DNA from: Sacculina carcini
Taxonomy: Eukaryota; Arthropoda; Thecostraca; Sacculinidae
DNA: 64,000 bases
Assembly (NCBI GenBank): GCA_916048095.2
Contig: OU696584.1
Span: 8,402,944 to 8,466,943, forward strand
Reading direction: 5' to 3'
Below, piece by piece: positions 23,500-36,056 of the stretch. The notes under the pieces are model-generated. The model had not been told where the DNA came from, ran no database searches, and was given only the letters and a program-made list of their open reading frames with translations. A program made the translations under genes and the position numbers. Positions within the stretch are counted from its first letter, which is position 1. Every line of letters begins with the position of its first letter.

Positions 23500-25039
23500 G
23501 AGAATACATACACGCAAACACACACACACACACACACATACATGCATACATACACGCAAACACACACATGCATACATACACGCAAACACACACATGCATA
23601 CATACACGAAAACACACACACACACATACATATACACTCACACTAGCAGATTGAAAATCTCAAACCAGTTTCCCAATGATGTATCTCATGTATACATTAT
23701 ATGTGTTTGTCTGCGCGTGTGTATGTGTGTGTGTGCTTGTCAGTATCTTCGTTGATGATAGGAGAAGATTAGGTATACGGTATACGCCTGTGCATTCATC
23801 CGGAAATCAATATTATTACGTCTTGTCTCTCAATTTCATTGCATCATCGGAAAAAATTGAATTTTCTAATAAATATGTTTCATTTCAAGATCTTCTACGG
23901 AAATGACGATGATTGCGTATACCAATGGCAGCAAATAACCAATATTTGAATCATTAAAATGTTTCACATCAAAATGAGACACCACACCTTAGAACGTTTT
24001 TATCTGAAATATCATGCTATTTTTCAAGTATGGTTTCGTTAAGCAATGAATCATGGTGACGTAAATGGGGTAGGAATTTCGCTGGGGTGATGGACATAGG
24101 AAGCCAGTCTGTCACACAAGTGAGTCAGTTCTAGGAAGACAGGTGATTTATGTCGCTTTTGAAGGTGGAAAGTGTCATCACCCGTGTGCTCATGATAAAC
24201 TACGTGTGCGTACTGTGCGTGCGTACTGTGTGCATTATATCAACTCATTATATCCAGCATGAAATAACGTGACAAGCATCCACCACATCTTCTGACATTA
24301 CACAATAATTCACTTGTCAAATATAAAACAACACTTGGATGAATTTCTGATAATCGATTTTGTGATCCCTAAACGGATGTTGTTTGTGATTACAATCCAA
24401 TCCAATCCAGTGCAGTTGTGATTGGCTTGTTAGACGCTGACACCAGAAAGAGCTGATTCTAATAATCCACGATTTATCAGTCAGGAATCGGCGTCGTGAG
24501 GTAAAAAATGCGTGAGAAAATTATACTCGTGCATTCTTATCTCATTTACTTCAATTTTCCTTCTACACACATACACACACACACACACACACACATACAC
24601 ACACACATACATACTTTAAGAAATGATACGATGACTGGAAGGCGAAACGAATGACAATATAAACCTCCCTGTTCTGTATCTATAACTCACTCTACACATA
24701 CACACACACACACACATGCAAACATACACAAACACAGACACACATACACATACACATAAGAAACGAGGTTGATCAAACAAACACACGGACACACACACAC
24801 ACACACACACGGACAGATATATAGAGATATAATTAGCAGATAGAGGCAGTGGAATGTGGTCTCAACGAGCTTCATTTCATTTCAACTGGTGACATGGCAG
24901 TGACATTTCGTGCGGTCCAGTGGTTATAATCGCAGTGTCTGGTGTAGATGTGCTGTTGTGTGTCATTGTACCCCTGTCATGTACCACACTGTACCACACT
25001 GTACCATGACAGCATGCGCCAAACACCATGTTGGTACCT
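23500..25039. other. Intergenic with scattered CA/TG patches
   Basis: CA patches at 23512-23640, 24565-24612 and 24695-24812, TG patch at 23700-23740. The remainder is AT-rich sequence in which I see no gene. Confidence 0.6.
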
Positions 25040-25048
25040 GCACAGATC

Positions 25049-25337
25049 AACGGCGGATCCAGAGTGTAATTTCGAGGGGGGCTGAATTATGTATGAGTGA
25101 CTAGGTAACGTGTGAAGGTCATGAGTTTTGGGCATTTTTCAATTATATATACACACACATTTACACTTACAAAATAATGTGCAAATGTGCTCTGCGATAC
25201 TGCTTATATCAACAAATTCTACAGAAATATATCATTTCTTGACCTCTTTCAGTGTGAACCTCTTAGTTATAAGGAGTTGATGGAAACATTTTGGGGGGCT
25301 CCCTGAGTCCCTCTATCTCTCTCTGGATCCGCCAGTG
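25049..25337. mobile_element. hAT-like MITE, CAGTGGCGGATCC family, copy 1
   Basis: Ends CAACGGCGGATCCAG and CTGGATCCGCCAGTG are inverted. The core TGTATGAGTGACTAGGTA and TTGACCTCTTTCAGTGTGAA matches the copy at 54660-54945 closely. No matching flanks were found for this copy. Confidence 0.8.
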
Positions 25338-25459
25338 AGACAATGAATGACGCAGAGGCGCGGAGCTAGCCATCGTGAGAAAGAGGGGTGACTGATGTGT
25401 ATTCTGCTATATATATTGCTATATACGCTCTTATACGAACTGAAAAATATTATCGGTTT

Positions 25460-25641
25460 GTAAATTCTTCCTTTCTCTCTGAAATTCCTTACTTTTCCAA
25501 CTCTCCTTCTCTTTATACATCTTTTGGTTAGCTTCCGGTACATGGGGCCACCGCACAGGGTGGTAATAGTGCACTTGCCTGCACTCTTCCCCCATGCTAC
25601 TGGATTTACCTATAATCAATAATAATAATAATAATAATAAT
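25460..25641 (+). mobile_element. LINE 3' end, 5'-truncated
   Basis: Carries the 3' terminal sequence of the LINE at 26798-28087, including GCTTCCGGTACATGGGGCC and ATGCTACTGGATTTACCT, and ends in (AAT)n repeats at 25618-25641. Typical dead-on-arrival copy. Confidence 0.8.
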
Positions 25642-26239
25642 TGGCCGAATATTGTGGGTTGAGCCAGTACGTTGCTATGCTAATTGGTTTTCAATCTGTT
25701 CTGCATCATTGCATAGTTTGTTGGTGGAATTAGTGTTGCTTCGTTGAGATGGGATAGCGAGAGATAGAGAGAGAAAACGTAGTTAATTTTGTTGATAAAC
25801 TTTCATGTTTATGGCTGGCACAATTCGAGGACATCCAGGTTTGTTTGCACGTGAATCAACTTTCACTTTAATGGGTGGAAAATATCGTCATCTTACTTGA
25901 ACCGATCTGACACTGACAGGACCAATCCAATCTCAAGTTGAATTCGAAGAAAAAACAATAACAAAAAAACAATTTTTTTGCATGTTTTTAACGCAAGCAT
26001 ATTCATAAAGAAATTGAATATATCTTATTTTATTGTTTGAATTTGATATGATTGTAAAAATTCGCCCTCAAAATGTTGTTGAAACAAAACCTGGCCGAAA
26101 AAAACTTCAAGCCGTCTCTCGTGCGTCATATTTCAATGGCCCGTCACTTGCTAGAAATATTGCTCTACAGTGTTTCTAAAGGTGATTTTGAATCGTAACA
26201 ATATGCTAAGATGAAGACTCAAAATGTATACCTACTGTG

Positions 26240-26379
26240 TATGTGTGTGTGTGTGTGTGTATGTGTGTGTGTGTGTGTGTATGTGTGTGTGTGTGTACAT
26301 TGCCTTTTCAATTGTTTTTTCACGGTTGTTCGGCAACCACATGTGTGTGTAGTTCGCTGCCGCTTGAAAGAACACACTG

Positions 26380-26422
<43 letters not shown>

Positions 26423-26430
26423 TGTGTGAC
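26240..26430. repeat. (TG)n runs at 26240-26297 and 26381-26428
   Basis: Two TG microsatellites separated by about 80 bp. Confidence 0.85.
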
Positions 26431-26504
26431 AGAGTACAATTAGTGCTGGTATATAGCCAAACAGTTACGTATACCTGCTCTGTATACCAATAACACCTTC
26501 TCTC

Positions 26505-26522
26505 TGTCTATCTGTCTGTCTA

Positions 26523-26618
<96 letters not shown>
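26505..26618. repeat. (CTGT)n tetranucleotide array
   Basis: About 28 CTGT units, the last 25 without interruption. Confidence 0.95.
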
Positions 26619-26619
<1 letters not shown>

Positions 26620-26697
26620 GCTTCCAACTGCTTCTTACCCACTACCCTTCTTTCACTAGACACACACCACAGATCTCACAGCTGCTTTCACCGACTC

Positions 26698-26698
<1 letters not shown>

Positions 26699-26749
<51 letters not shown>
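26699..26749. repeat. (CA)n microsatellite
   Basis: 25 perfect CA units followed by a GA-rich patch, just before the 3' end of the LINE. Confidence 0.93.
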
Positions 26750-26752
<3 letters not shown>

Positions 26753-26797
26753 AAAGAGAGATAGATAGATGGAGAGAGAGAGAATGGGAGCCAGTTG

Positions 26798-28087
26798 ACA
26801 TTATTATTATTATTATTATTAATTACAGGCAAATCCAGCAGCATGGGAAGAGTGCAAGCACTATTACCACCCTAAGGTGGCCCCATGTACCGGAAGCGCC
26901 CAAAAGATTAAGACAGAAAGAGAGTTCGAAGAGAAATAAGTCTAGAAAGCGAGTTGGAAAGAAAATAATAAATAAATAACAATAAATAATAAACCATCAT
27001 CCGATAACAATCCATAATGTCACTCCGCCCACGTTCCTCAATAAATAATAACAATCAACAATAAATATGTGATTCATTAAAAAACAGCCATCAATAAATA
27101 AGAATAAATATTAATAAATAAGTAATAAATAATAACAATCAAGAACAATACATATGATTCAAAAAAGAAACATCCAACAATAAATATAAATATGATTCAA
27201 TAAGTAACAACAACACAAATAAATATGATTCAATAAACAATAACACCAATAAATATGATTCAATAAACAACAACAACAATAAATATGATTCAATAAACAG
27301 AAACAACAATAAATATGATTCAATAAACAACAACAACAATAAATATGACTCAATAAACAGCAACAACAATAAATATGATTCAATAAACAACAACAGCCAA
27401 CACTGAGTAAAAGTATAATTTAATAAATAACAACAACCAATGATAAATAGGAATAAATAGAGAGTAAAATAGGAATAAATATAAATAAATAGAAAATAAA
27501 TAACAATAAGCATGAATAAATAACAATAAATATGAATAAATATACAATAAATAAGACTCAACAGTCAATTCCGCTCTTTCAGTAGCATTTCATTTACTTT
27601 GGCCTTGAATTTGCTCAAATTGCTCTGCAAGAAAGCCTCCTCCTTCAACGTGTTCCAAGTAGTCACAGTGGCCGGAATAAAGCAACGTTGGAATTGTTTT
27701 GTACGACAACGAATTGGAGCCATGCACTGGGAATGCTGTTTGGATGTAAACCGTGTGCTTCTTGCTGCCACGAAATCATCAGGAATTGACTTGCTCATCG
27801 GATGATGGTCGTTGTGCTTGATCTTGTACAGCATGCACACACTGCTGACCTTTCGACGATGGCAAAGATCACCAAGAACCAAGTCACCACAGAGGAACTT
27901 GCAAGTTCTAACAACTCTGTTGATGAGATTGAGGTGACAATCCGCAGCAGAAGACCACACGGGGGCGCAGTACTCCAGAATTGGCAAAATGAAACAGCGA
28001 AAACAACTTTTTGAGATTGTGCTGCTACCGAACATCCGATATGCCTTTCTTATAATTCCCAGTTTCCGCGATGCCGAACAAACTAAC
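26798..28087 (-). mobile_element. 5'-truncated non-LTR retrotransposon (LINE), end of ORF2 plus 3' UTR
   Basis: On the minus strand 28087-27568 encodes about 173 residues typical of the end of LINE ORF2 after the reverse transcriptase core: SASRKLGIIRKAYR, CFILPILEYCAPVWSSA, CMLYKIKHN, RCFIPATVTTWNTLKEEAF, then a stop. This style is common to Jockey/CR1-group elements; I cannot place the clade more exactly. The 3' UTR (27560-26900) is built of tandem units of about 30 bp like AATAAATATGATTCAATAAA (+ strand sense), then a conserved block with GGTGGTAATAGTGC, ending in (AAT)n. Four other copies of the 3' end lie in the window. Confidence 0.88.
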
Positions 28088-28985
28088 ATGGTTAGATTGC
28101 ATCACTGCCGACCATAGCATGCATTGCTGTGTCTGTGTCTCTTTATCGGTGTCTCGAGCCGTCTCACTGGTTCGTATACTCGTCCGTTTTTTGTCTCTCT
28201 GTCTATGTGTGTGTGTGTATAACTGCCCAGCAAGTTGTTACACACACACACACACACACACATACACACGCTGACACAATCGTTGGATTATCGGAATTGT
28301 TGGATTTTCGGCAATGGTGGAACTGGAAATTGAAAGCGGATGAAAGGCCCAGCGAATTGTGCAAGCAAACAGCGTGCTCCGCTATGCATCTTCATCCATC
28401 ATTCGCTCCAATCCTTCCACTCAATTCATTCTCTCGTTCGTCGAATACAACAAAACCGCGTACACCCAGTGGATAGCCCATTTAATGACTTTTTAACTCC
28501 ATTCAACGCTACATTTTGTCTATTCCATCGGAGCTGTGCACCGAAAGGTTCCACCGAATGGGAACCACGCGGAACTAGTTCTGCTGCGATTAAAAGACGA
28601 CGGGTAATAAATGTTGCGACAGTGTAGTTCCTTCTTGTTCTGGATCTTTGTTGTACAGCACTGAGAAGACTGAGCTGCCATCCACAAGACACGGACGTCT
28701 GTGGATGAGGTTTATTTAAGTTACGGTAAGAAAATAGAATGCTGAAATCCAAGGGAAATGACAGCCCTGCTGAATTATTGCTCTCTTTCTTGGATATGGC
28801 GAAAGATGGAGGAAAGAAGCAAAGTGTCCGCTATCAGTCGCCTCTTGAACAACTGAATCCTGATTCTGAACTCTTTTACACGACACGCAGCGAGTACGGC
28901 GGCAGTATTATTATCTCCTAGCGCAGGGGTTGTCGATGAGGGCATGTGGAAGCAAAGACCGCCGCTCTCAGGATGTTCCGAGCAT
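28088..28985. other. Intergenic, no gene recognised
   Basis: Holds a short (CA)n at 28241-28269 and unremarkable sequence. Open frames of 60-115 codons here show no recognisable family. Confidence 0.5.
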
Positions 28986-28989
28986 GGAT

Positions 28990-29286
28990 GAGAGCATGGA
29001 GGAGAGCTTGGAGGAGAGCTTGGAGGAGAGCTTGGAGGAGAGCTTGGAGGAGAGCTTGGAGGAGAGCTTGGAGGAGAGCTTGGAGGAGAGCTTGGAGGAG
29101 AGCTTGGAGGAGAGCTTGGAGGAGAGCTTGGAGGAGAGTTTGGAGGAGAGTTTGGAGGAGAGCATGGAGGAGAGCTTGGAGGAGAGTTTGGAGGAGAGCT
29201 TGGAGGAGAGTTTGGAGGAGAGCTTGGAGGAGAGCTTGGAGGAGAGTTTGGAGGAGAGTTTGGAGGAGAGCTTGGAGGAGAGCTTG
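28990..29286. repeat. Minisatellite, 12-bp unit GGAGGAGAGCTT, about 25 copies
   Basis: Near-perfect 12-bp repeats with GAGTTT and GAGCAT variants. Because 12 is a multiple of three and the unit has no stop, two + strand frames and at least one - strand frame stay open (LEES, WRRA and LSSK repeats). I regard these as artefacts, not a gene. Confidence 0.93.
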
Positions 29287-29356
29287 GGTGACCTACTCCC
29301 TTTCCTCTCTTCCACTTCAAAACACCGTGTTTGCGTGTAGTTGACGACTGCCGAGT

Positions 29357-30090
<734 letters not shown>

Positions 30091-30152
<62 letters not shown>

Positions 30153-30208
30153 GGCTATGTGGATTGCGTTCAAGCAAGTTTTTCATTGATCAACAATCAA
30201 ACTGGCAT

Positions 30209-30240
<32 letters not shown>

Positions 30241-30355
30241 TCACGAACGCTTACCAGAGGGCATGCTTGCTTGATGTCGTCAGATTGTGATCCGGTTGCA
30301 ACGACTAGTATGTTTGTCTGTCTGTATGTGTGTGTGTGTGTGTGTGTCGAGTCAG
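30091..30355. repeat. (GT)n 30091-30149, (CA)n 30208-30233 and (GT)n 30326-30347
   Basis: Three dinucleotide runs within about 260 bp of alternating sense, so the single strand could fold between them. Confidence 0.88.
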
Positions 30356-30463
30356 TGACCTGATTAGCCCTCTGTGTGTGTGAGTGTGTGTTTTCATCGA
30401 CTCACATTTAATTTGCCAATGAAAACTGGCTCGTCTTGTCGTCGTGAAAAAACACAGCCAACT

Positions 30464-30520
30464 GGTAACTATCAATCTGGCAACTATCAATCTGGCAACT
30501 ATCAATCTGGCAACTATGAG
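30464..30520. repeat. 15-bp tandem repeat, about 3.5 copies
   Basis: CAACTATCAATCTGG repeated three times with a leading GGTAACTATCAATCTGG. Confidence 0.9.
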
Positions 30521-30631
30521 GTGGCATCGGTCATTAAGCACGTTCGCGACTAGTATGGTGGCATGGTGCATGGCTCAACTCGCGACTAGCATGGTGGCAC
30601 AACTCCCTCCTCCGACCTTTGAGTGTACATT

Positions 30632-30693
30632 GTGTACTGTACACTGTACATTGTACACACTACACTTGTACACTTGTACAGTGTACAGTGTAC
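30632..30693. repeat. Imperfect palindrome of TGTAC words
   Basis: Left arm GTGTACTGTACACTGTACA and right arm TGTACAGTGTACAGTGTAC can pair with few mismatches around a 24-base middle that is itself rich in TGTAC and ACACTT. Confidence 0.75.
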
Positions 30694-30870
30694 AAGTGAT
30701 TCGACTATGTTTTTATGGAACATTGCTCAATGATTCAGACGTTCGGTGAGTTTGCAAGTGAGGCAAGTGGTAGTTCGAGTTGTGTTATCCAGGGAAGTTA
30801 ACCTGCGAAAAAGCGTTAGGCTGGCACACGTCAGGTGCGATGCGGCGCATCCAACGTAGAAAGAAGCGTG

Positions 30871-31117
30871 CAGAGCCGTAGCAACCGCCCCCTGTACCCC
30901 CCGGCCGGGGGGCCCGAATGTTGAGGGGCCCCGTTGCTTCACGTATGATATTATCATATTTATTATGTATAGCCTTTACCTTTTTGCTCAGATGTTTTCA
31001 CCTGAGCTTGTATTATGTTATTATGTCTAATAAATACATTCATTATTTGGTGATTTATATATAATGGGGGCCCAAGTGTTGCCTTCGGGGGGCCCATAAT
31101 TCCTCGCAACGGCTCTG
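30871..31117. mobile_element. hAT MITE, CAGAGCCG family, copy B with perfect duplication
   Basis: Ends CAGAGCCGTAGC and GCAACGGCTCTG. Flanks 30863-30870 and 31118-31125 are both GAAGCGTG, an exact 8-bp target duplication. 247 bp, non-coding, opposite orientation to copy A. Confidence 0.95.
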
Positions 31118-31156
31118 GAAGCGTGGCTATAAAAACGTGGGCTAAATCACCTAGCA

Positions 31157-31422
31157 CAGTGGTTCTCAACTTCTTCCAATGTCGGCACTATTTTTCAAAT
31201 CAACAGTCACTTCTCGCTCCCCCTCCGATTCTTGATAGCTTAAAAAAAACTGTACTTAGCCTACAAAACTTGATACAAAACATGTTATTCAATATTGATT
31301 AATACAGCTCCAGGTTCCTTGAAGTCATTTCCAGGAAAAATGTAAGGTAACCAAAGGTATTGAAACATAAATTTTCCGTGATTTTTCCCAACAAATCTCG
31401 CACCGCCGGTTAATAGCCCCTG
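31157..31422. mobile_element. hAT-like element, CAGTGGTTCTCAAC family
   Basis: Starts CAGTGGTTCTCAACTTC and ends CCGGTTAATAGCCCCTG, imperfect inverted repeats. Flanks ACCTAGCA and ATCTAGCA match at 7 of 8. It begins only 40 bp after the MITE copy B. Confidence 0.75.
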
Positions 31423-31825
31423 ATCTAGCATAACATCTTTGCCTGATCCAAGAGAACAACAACTGAACGACGGAATGATTCAAGTGGCAGCTCGAGATCT
31501 CTGATGTGTGAATATCTCAACTGCTGTTGCTTATAACTTATTCTACTTATCACTGCTTGTAACTGTACACACACACACACACACACATACCGGAGCATAA
31601 AAATCTCAGTATGAATTACAGTTTTCTCAGCAACAGCTGCATCCAACTGCATGATAGAACCACGGTGTGCGATGACCCAGCCACTTTTTTTGTGCGTGTG
31701 TACTTGAGACACGGAAAGAGCGACAAGGATGAATGACAAGATAGAGTACAAGATAGAGTACAAGATAGACTTGTAGTGATGTACGTAGAGTTTCCATGAC
31801 TCTCAGGCAATCTTGTCTTTACGCC

Positions 31826-32237
31826 AGTGGTGTCGTGTCAGTGGTGTCGTGTCAATGGTGTCGTGTCAGTGGTGTCGTGTCAGTGGTGTCGTGTCAGTGG
31901 TGTCGTGTCAGTGGTGTCGTGTCAGTGGTGTCGTGGCAGTGGTGTCGTGGCAGTGGTGTCGTGTCAGTGGTGTCATGTCAGTGGTGTTGTGTCAATGGTG
32001 TCGTGTCAGTGGTGTCGTGTCAGTGGTGTCATGTTAGTGGTGTCGTGTCAGTGGTGTCGTGTCAGTGGTGTCGTGTCAGTGGTGTCGTATCAGTGGTGTC
32101 GTATCAGTGATGTCGTGTCAGTGATGGTGTGTCAGTGGTGTCGTATCAGTGGTGTCGTGTCAGTGGTGTCGTGTCAGTGGTGTCGTGTCAGTGGTGTCGT
32201 GTCAGTGGTGTCGTGTCAGTGGCGTCGTGTCAGTGGT
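31826..32237. repeat. Minisatellite, 14-bp unit CAGTGGTGTCGTGT, about 29 copies
   Basis: Head-to-tail copies with scattered single-base changes. All three + strand frames are open because the unit lacks stops in every frame, giving SGVVSVVSCQWCRV-type repeats; no independent sign of coding. Confidence 0.93.
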
Positions 32238-32304
32238 GGCGCCATTTACCTGTCGACTGGCCGACCCACTTTCACATGGTCAAGGACAAACTTGTCTCCA
32301 AAGG

Positions 32305-32346
<42 letters not shown>

Positions 32347-32589
32347 TTCATGTATGTGCCTGAGCCTTTTAAACTATGACGTCACGGAGCCGTTATGGCC
32401 CGTATCCGTGTCTGAGCACGTACACTCACACACTTACACACACACACACGAGCGCATAGGCACATATACACATGTATGAATATATATACTTGTATGTGTG
32501 TATACGCATATATATATATATATATTGTTTATATACATTGAATATTATGACCAGTGTACTGTGTGTTGGCTATGGTTGAAGGTTATGCA

Positions 32590-32677
<88 letters not shown>

Positions 32678-32700
32678 TTGCGGGCACGTGCACCAATTTC
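32305..32700. repeat. (CA)n 32307-32338, (TA)n 32506-32525, (TG)n 32593-32674
   Basis: Three dinucleotide microsatellites; the TG run is about 41 units. Confidence 0.88.
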
Positions 32701-32825
32701 ATAGCAGCAACATGCAGTGAGGTAGCTTGCACAGTCTGTTTGCACAGTGTTGCACGGTGTTATTGCATTAGATGAAGGAAGTAATTAAACGTTGAAATTG
32801 CATGTGCTGCTTGTCAGCGCTCTAA

Positions 32826-33258
32826 CTCTCTCTCTCTCTCTCTCTCACTCACTCACTCACTTTTTTTTCGTTCTTGCTTGTGTGTATCGGTATGTATATA
32901 TATATGTGTGTGTGTGTAAGTGTGTCTGTGTGTTTGTTTGTGTGTGTGTGTGTGTTTTTTTTGTGTATGTGTGTTTGTTTGTGTCTGTTTGTGTATGCTT
33001 GTGTTTTTGTGTGTGTTTGTGTTTATTTGTGTGTATGTTTTTATCAGTATATATATTTGTGTGCTTGTTTGTGTCTGTTTATGTATGTTTGTGTTTGTGT
33101 ATGTGTGTGTTTGTGTGTGTGTAAGTGTGTCTGTGTGTTTGTTTGTGTCTGTGTTTGTTTGTGTGTAAGTGCGTCTGTGTGTGTGTGTGTGTTTGTGTGT
33201 GTGCGTGTTTGTTTGTTTGCGTGTGTGTTTGTGTTTGTTTGTGTGTATGTTTTCATCA

Positions 33259-33337
<79 letters not shown>

Positions 33338-33380
33338 CTTGTTTGTGTGTGTTTGTGCTTTTATATGTAAGCCTGGGGCA
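32826..33380. repeat. (CT)n, long TG/TTTG-rich tract and (AT)n 33257-33332
   Basis: (CT)n at 32826-32846, then over 350 bp of GTGTTTGTGTGT words in which TTTATCAGTATATATAT and TTTCATCAGTATATATAT mark a second-order repeat of about 210 bp, then 38 AT units. Open frames on both strands are artefacts. Confidence 0.85.
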
Positions 33381-33482
33381 AATTAGATTTGGTCGGTCAG
33401 CATTCACATGTCAATGCGCACAATAGTTAAGGTCAGCCGGTACATTATTGGAACGCTTGGACAACGGCGTGTAGATTTGTGT

Positions 33483-33808
33483 CGAGGCTCGGTGGGGTAT
33501 GACAGCCATCATGCATTAGTGTTCAAAGTTGACTCAGTTGGTCAATTGCATGAGACTCTCAACTATTATATGCCTAGTCAATTACAACACACATCTACCT
33601 CAATTAAAATTATATTTCATTTAATTACATACACTAATTGTCGTGTATTGTTACTGTGTTTACAATGCTAATTTCGGTGACAATATACCGCCAAATGAAC
33701 TGAACTCAGCAGAATTCTCGGGGGGTATAATTGCATATTCAAACCCCCCAGCCAATTTGTCGGGGTATGGGGGTATATACCCCCAGGATATACGCCCATA
33801 CGCTTGAG
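33483..33808 (+). mobile_element. Interspersed repeat R1, copy 1
   Basis: Shares CATCATGCATTAGTGTTCAA, AAGTTGACTCAGTTGGTCAA, TCAATTACAACACACAT, TCGTGTATTGTTACT and TATACCGCCAAAT with copies at 47218-47465 (reverse), 55930-56240 and 44353-44440. It ends in repeated GGGGGTATA / TATACCCCC words. I do not recognise the family and see no coding or tRNA boxes. Confidence 0.8.
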
Positions 33809-33837
33809 TATACCTAGAAGTAATATATTTTATTAAT

Positions 33838-34032
33838 ATTATTTACAGGCAAATCCATGTACCAGAAACACCCAAAGGATGTAGAGAGAAAGGGAGTTCA
33901 AAAACAAAATAATAAATGAATAACAATAAACAATTCATCCGATAACACTGCATAATGTCACACTTCGTCCACACTCCTCAATGAATAACAACAATCAATA
34001 ATAAATAAACATATGATTCAATAAATATTAAA
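33838..34032 (-). mobile_element. LINE 3' end, 5'-truncated
   Basis: Matches the 3' UTR of the LINE at 26798-28087 in the same orientation, from TTACAGGCAAATCCA through GATAACACTGCATAATGTCA to the ATATGATTCAATAAA tandem units. Confidence 0.75.
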
Positions 34033-34219
34033 TATTTTTGTGCATACATTGTACGCAAACACAATGAACACACACACACACACATCTATATTTATACTTG
34101 TACACGTCCAAATACCCACATCAAATTAACTCGAAGTTATTTTGCTCAACTCAAAATGACAGTTTCAATTTTTCAATCAACATAATTCGGCAATATGAAA
34201 AAGAAGAACAGCTTGGGCG

Positions 34220-34478
34220 CACAAGTATATTTTATATGTGTGTATGTATGTGTGTGTGTATGTATGTATGTGTACATGTGTGTGTGTGTTTGTGTGTGTG
34301 TGTTTGCATGTGGCAAACCACATGTGGTAAGGCAGGTGACATTTTCCGTCACACGTGTATGTGTGCCTGTGTGTGTATGTGTTCATGTGTGTGAGTGAGT
34401 GTGTATGTGTGTATGTGCGAGGGGGCGAAGGGGGTCATATGTGGATGTGTGTTTGTATGCGTGGGTGTGCATCATACA

Positions 34479-34511
<33 letters not shown>

Positions 34512-34770
34512 TAAATGTGTGTAAGCACACATGTCGGACGTGTGCATGTGTATGTGTGTGCGTGTGTGTGTATGTATCATATGTGTGTGTGTATGTGAAG
34601 ATAGGAATTATGAAGAACATATGCTAATCCAAGTCCGTGTATACGCGGATACACATGTGTGTGTGTGTGTGTGTGTGTTTTGAGTAGGTCGTTTTTTCTC
34701 TGATGTGTGTGTGTGTTATTTTTGTAACGGATGTGTGAGTGTGTGCACACACACATTGTATTGAAACACA
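34220..34770. repeat. TG-rich compound microsatellites
   Basis: GTGTATGTATGTGTGTG-type runs at 34234-34310, 34355-34420, 34480-34510 and 34545-34600, with short unique pieces between. Confidence 0.8.
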
Positions 34771-34772
34771 CA

Positions 34773-36056
<1,284 letters not shown>

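Noticed and set aside
24905-24990. tRNA-like A box (GCGGTCCAGTGGTTATAATC)
   Set aside because: No B box at the right distance; too little to call a SINE.
28930-29340. 136-codon acidic LEES-repeat protein
   Set aside because: All of it is a 12-bp minisatellite that is open in other frames and on the other strand too. No splice or homology support.
31796-32363. 178-codon Val/Ser/Cys/Trp repeat protein
   Set aside because: Product of the 14-bp minisatellite; all three frames give the same residues.
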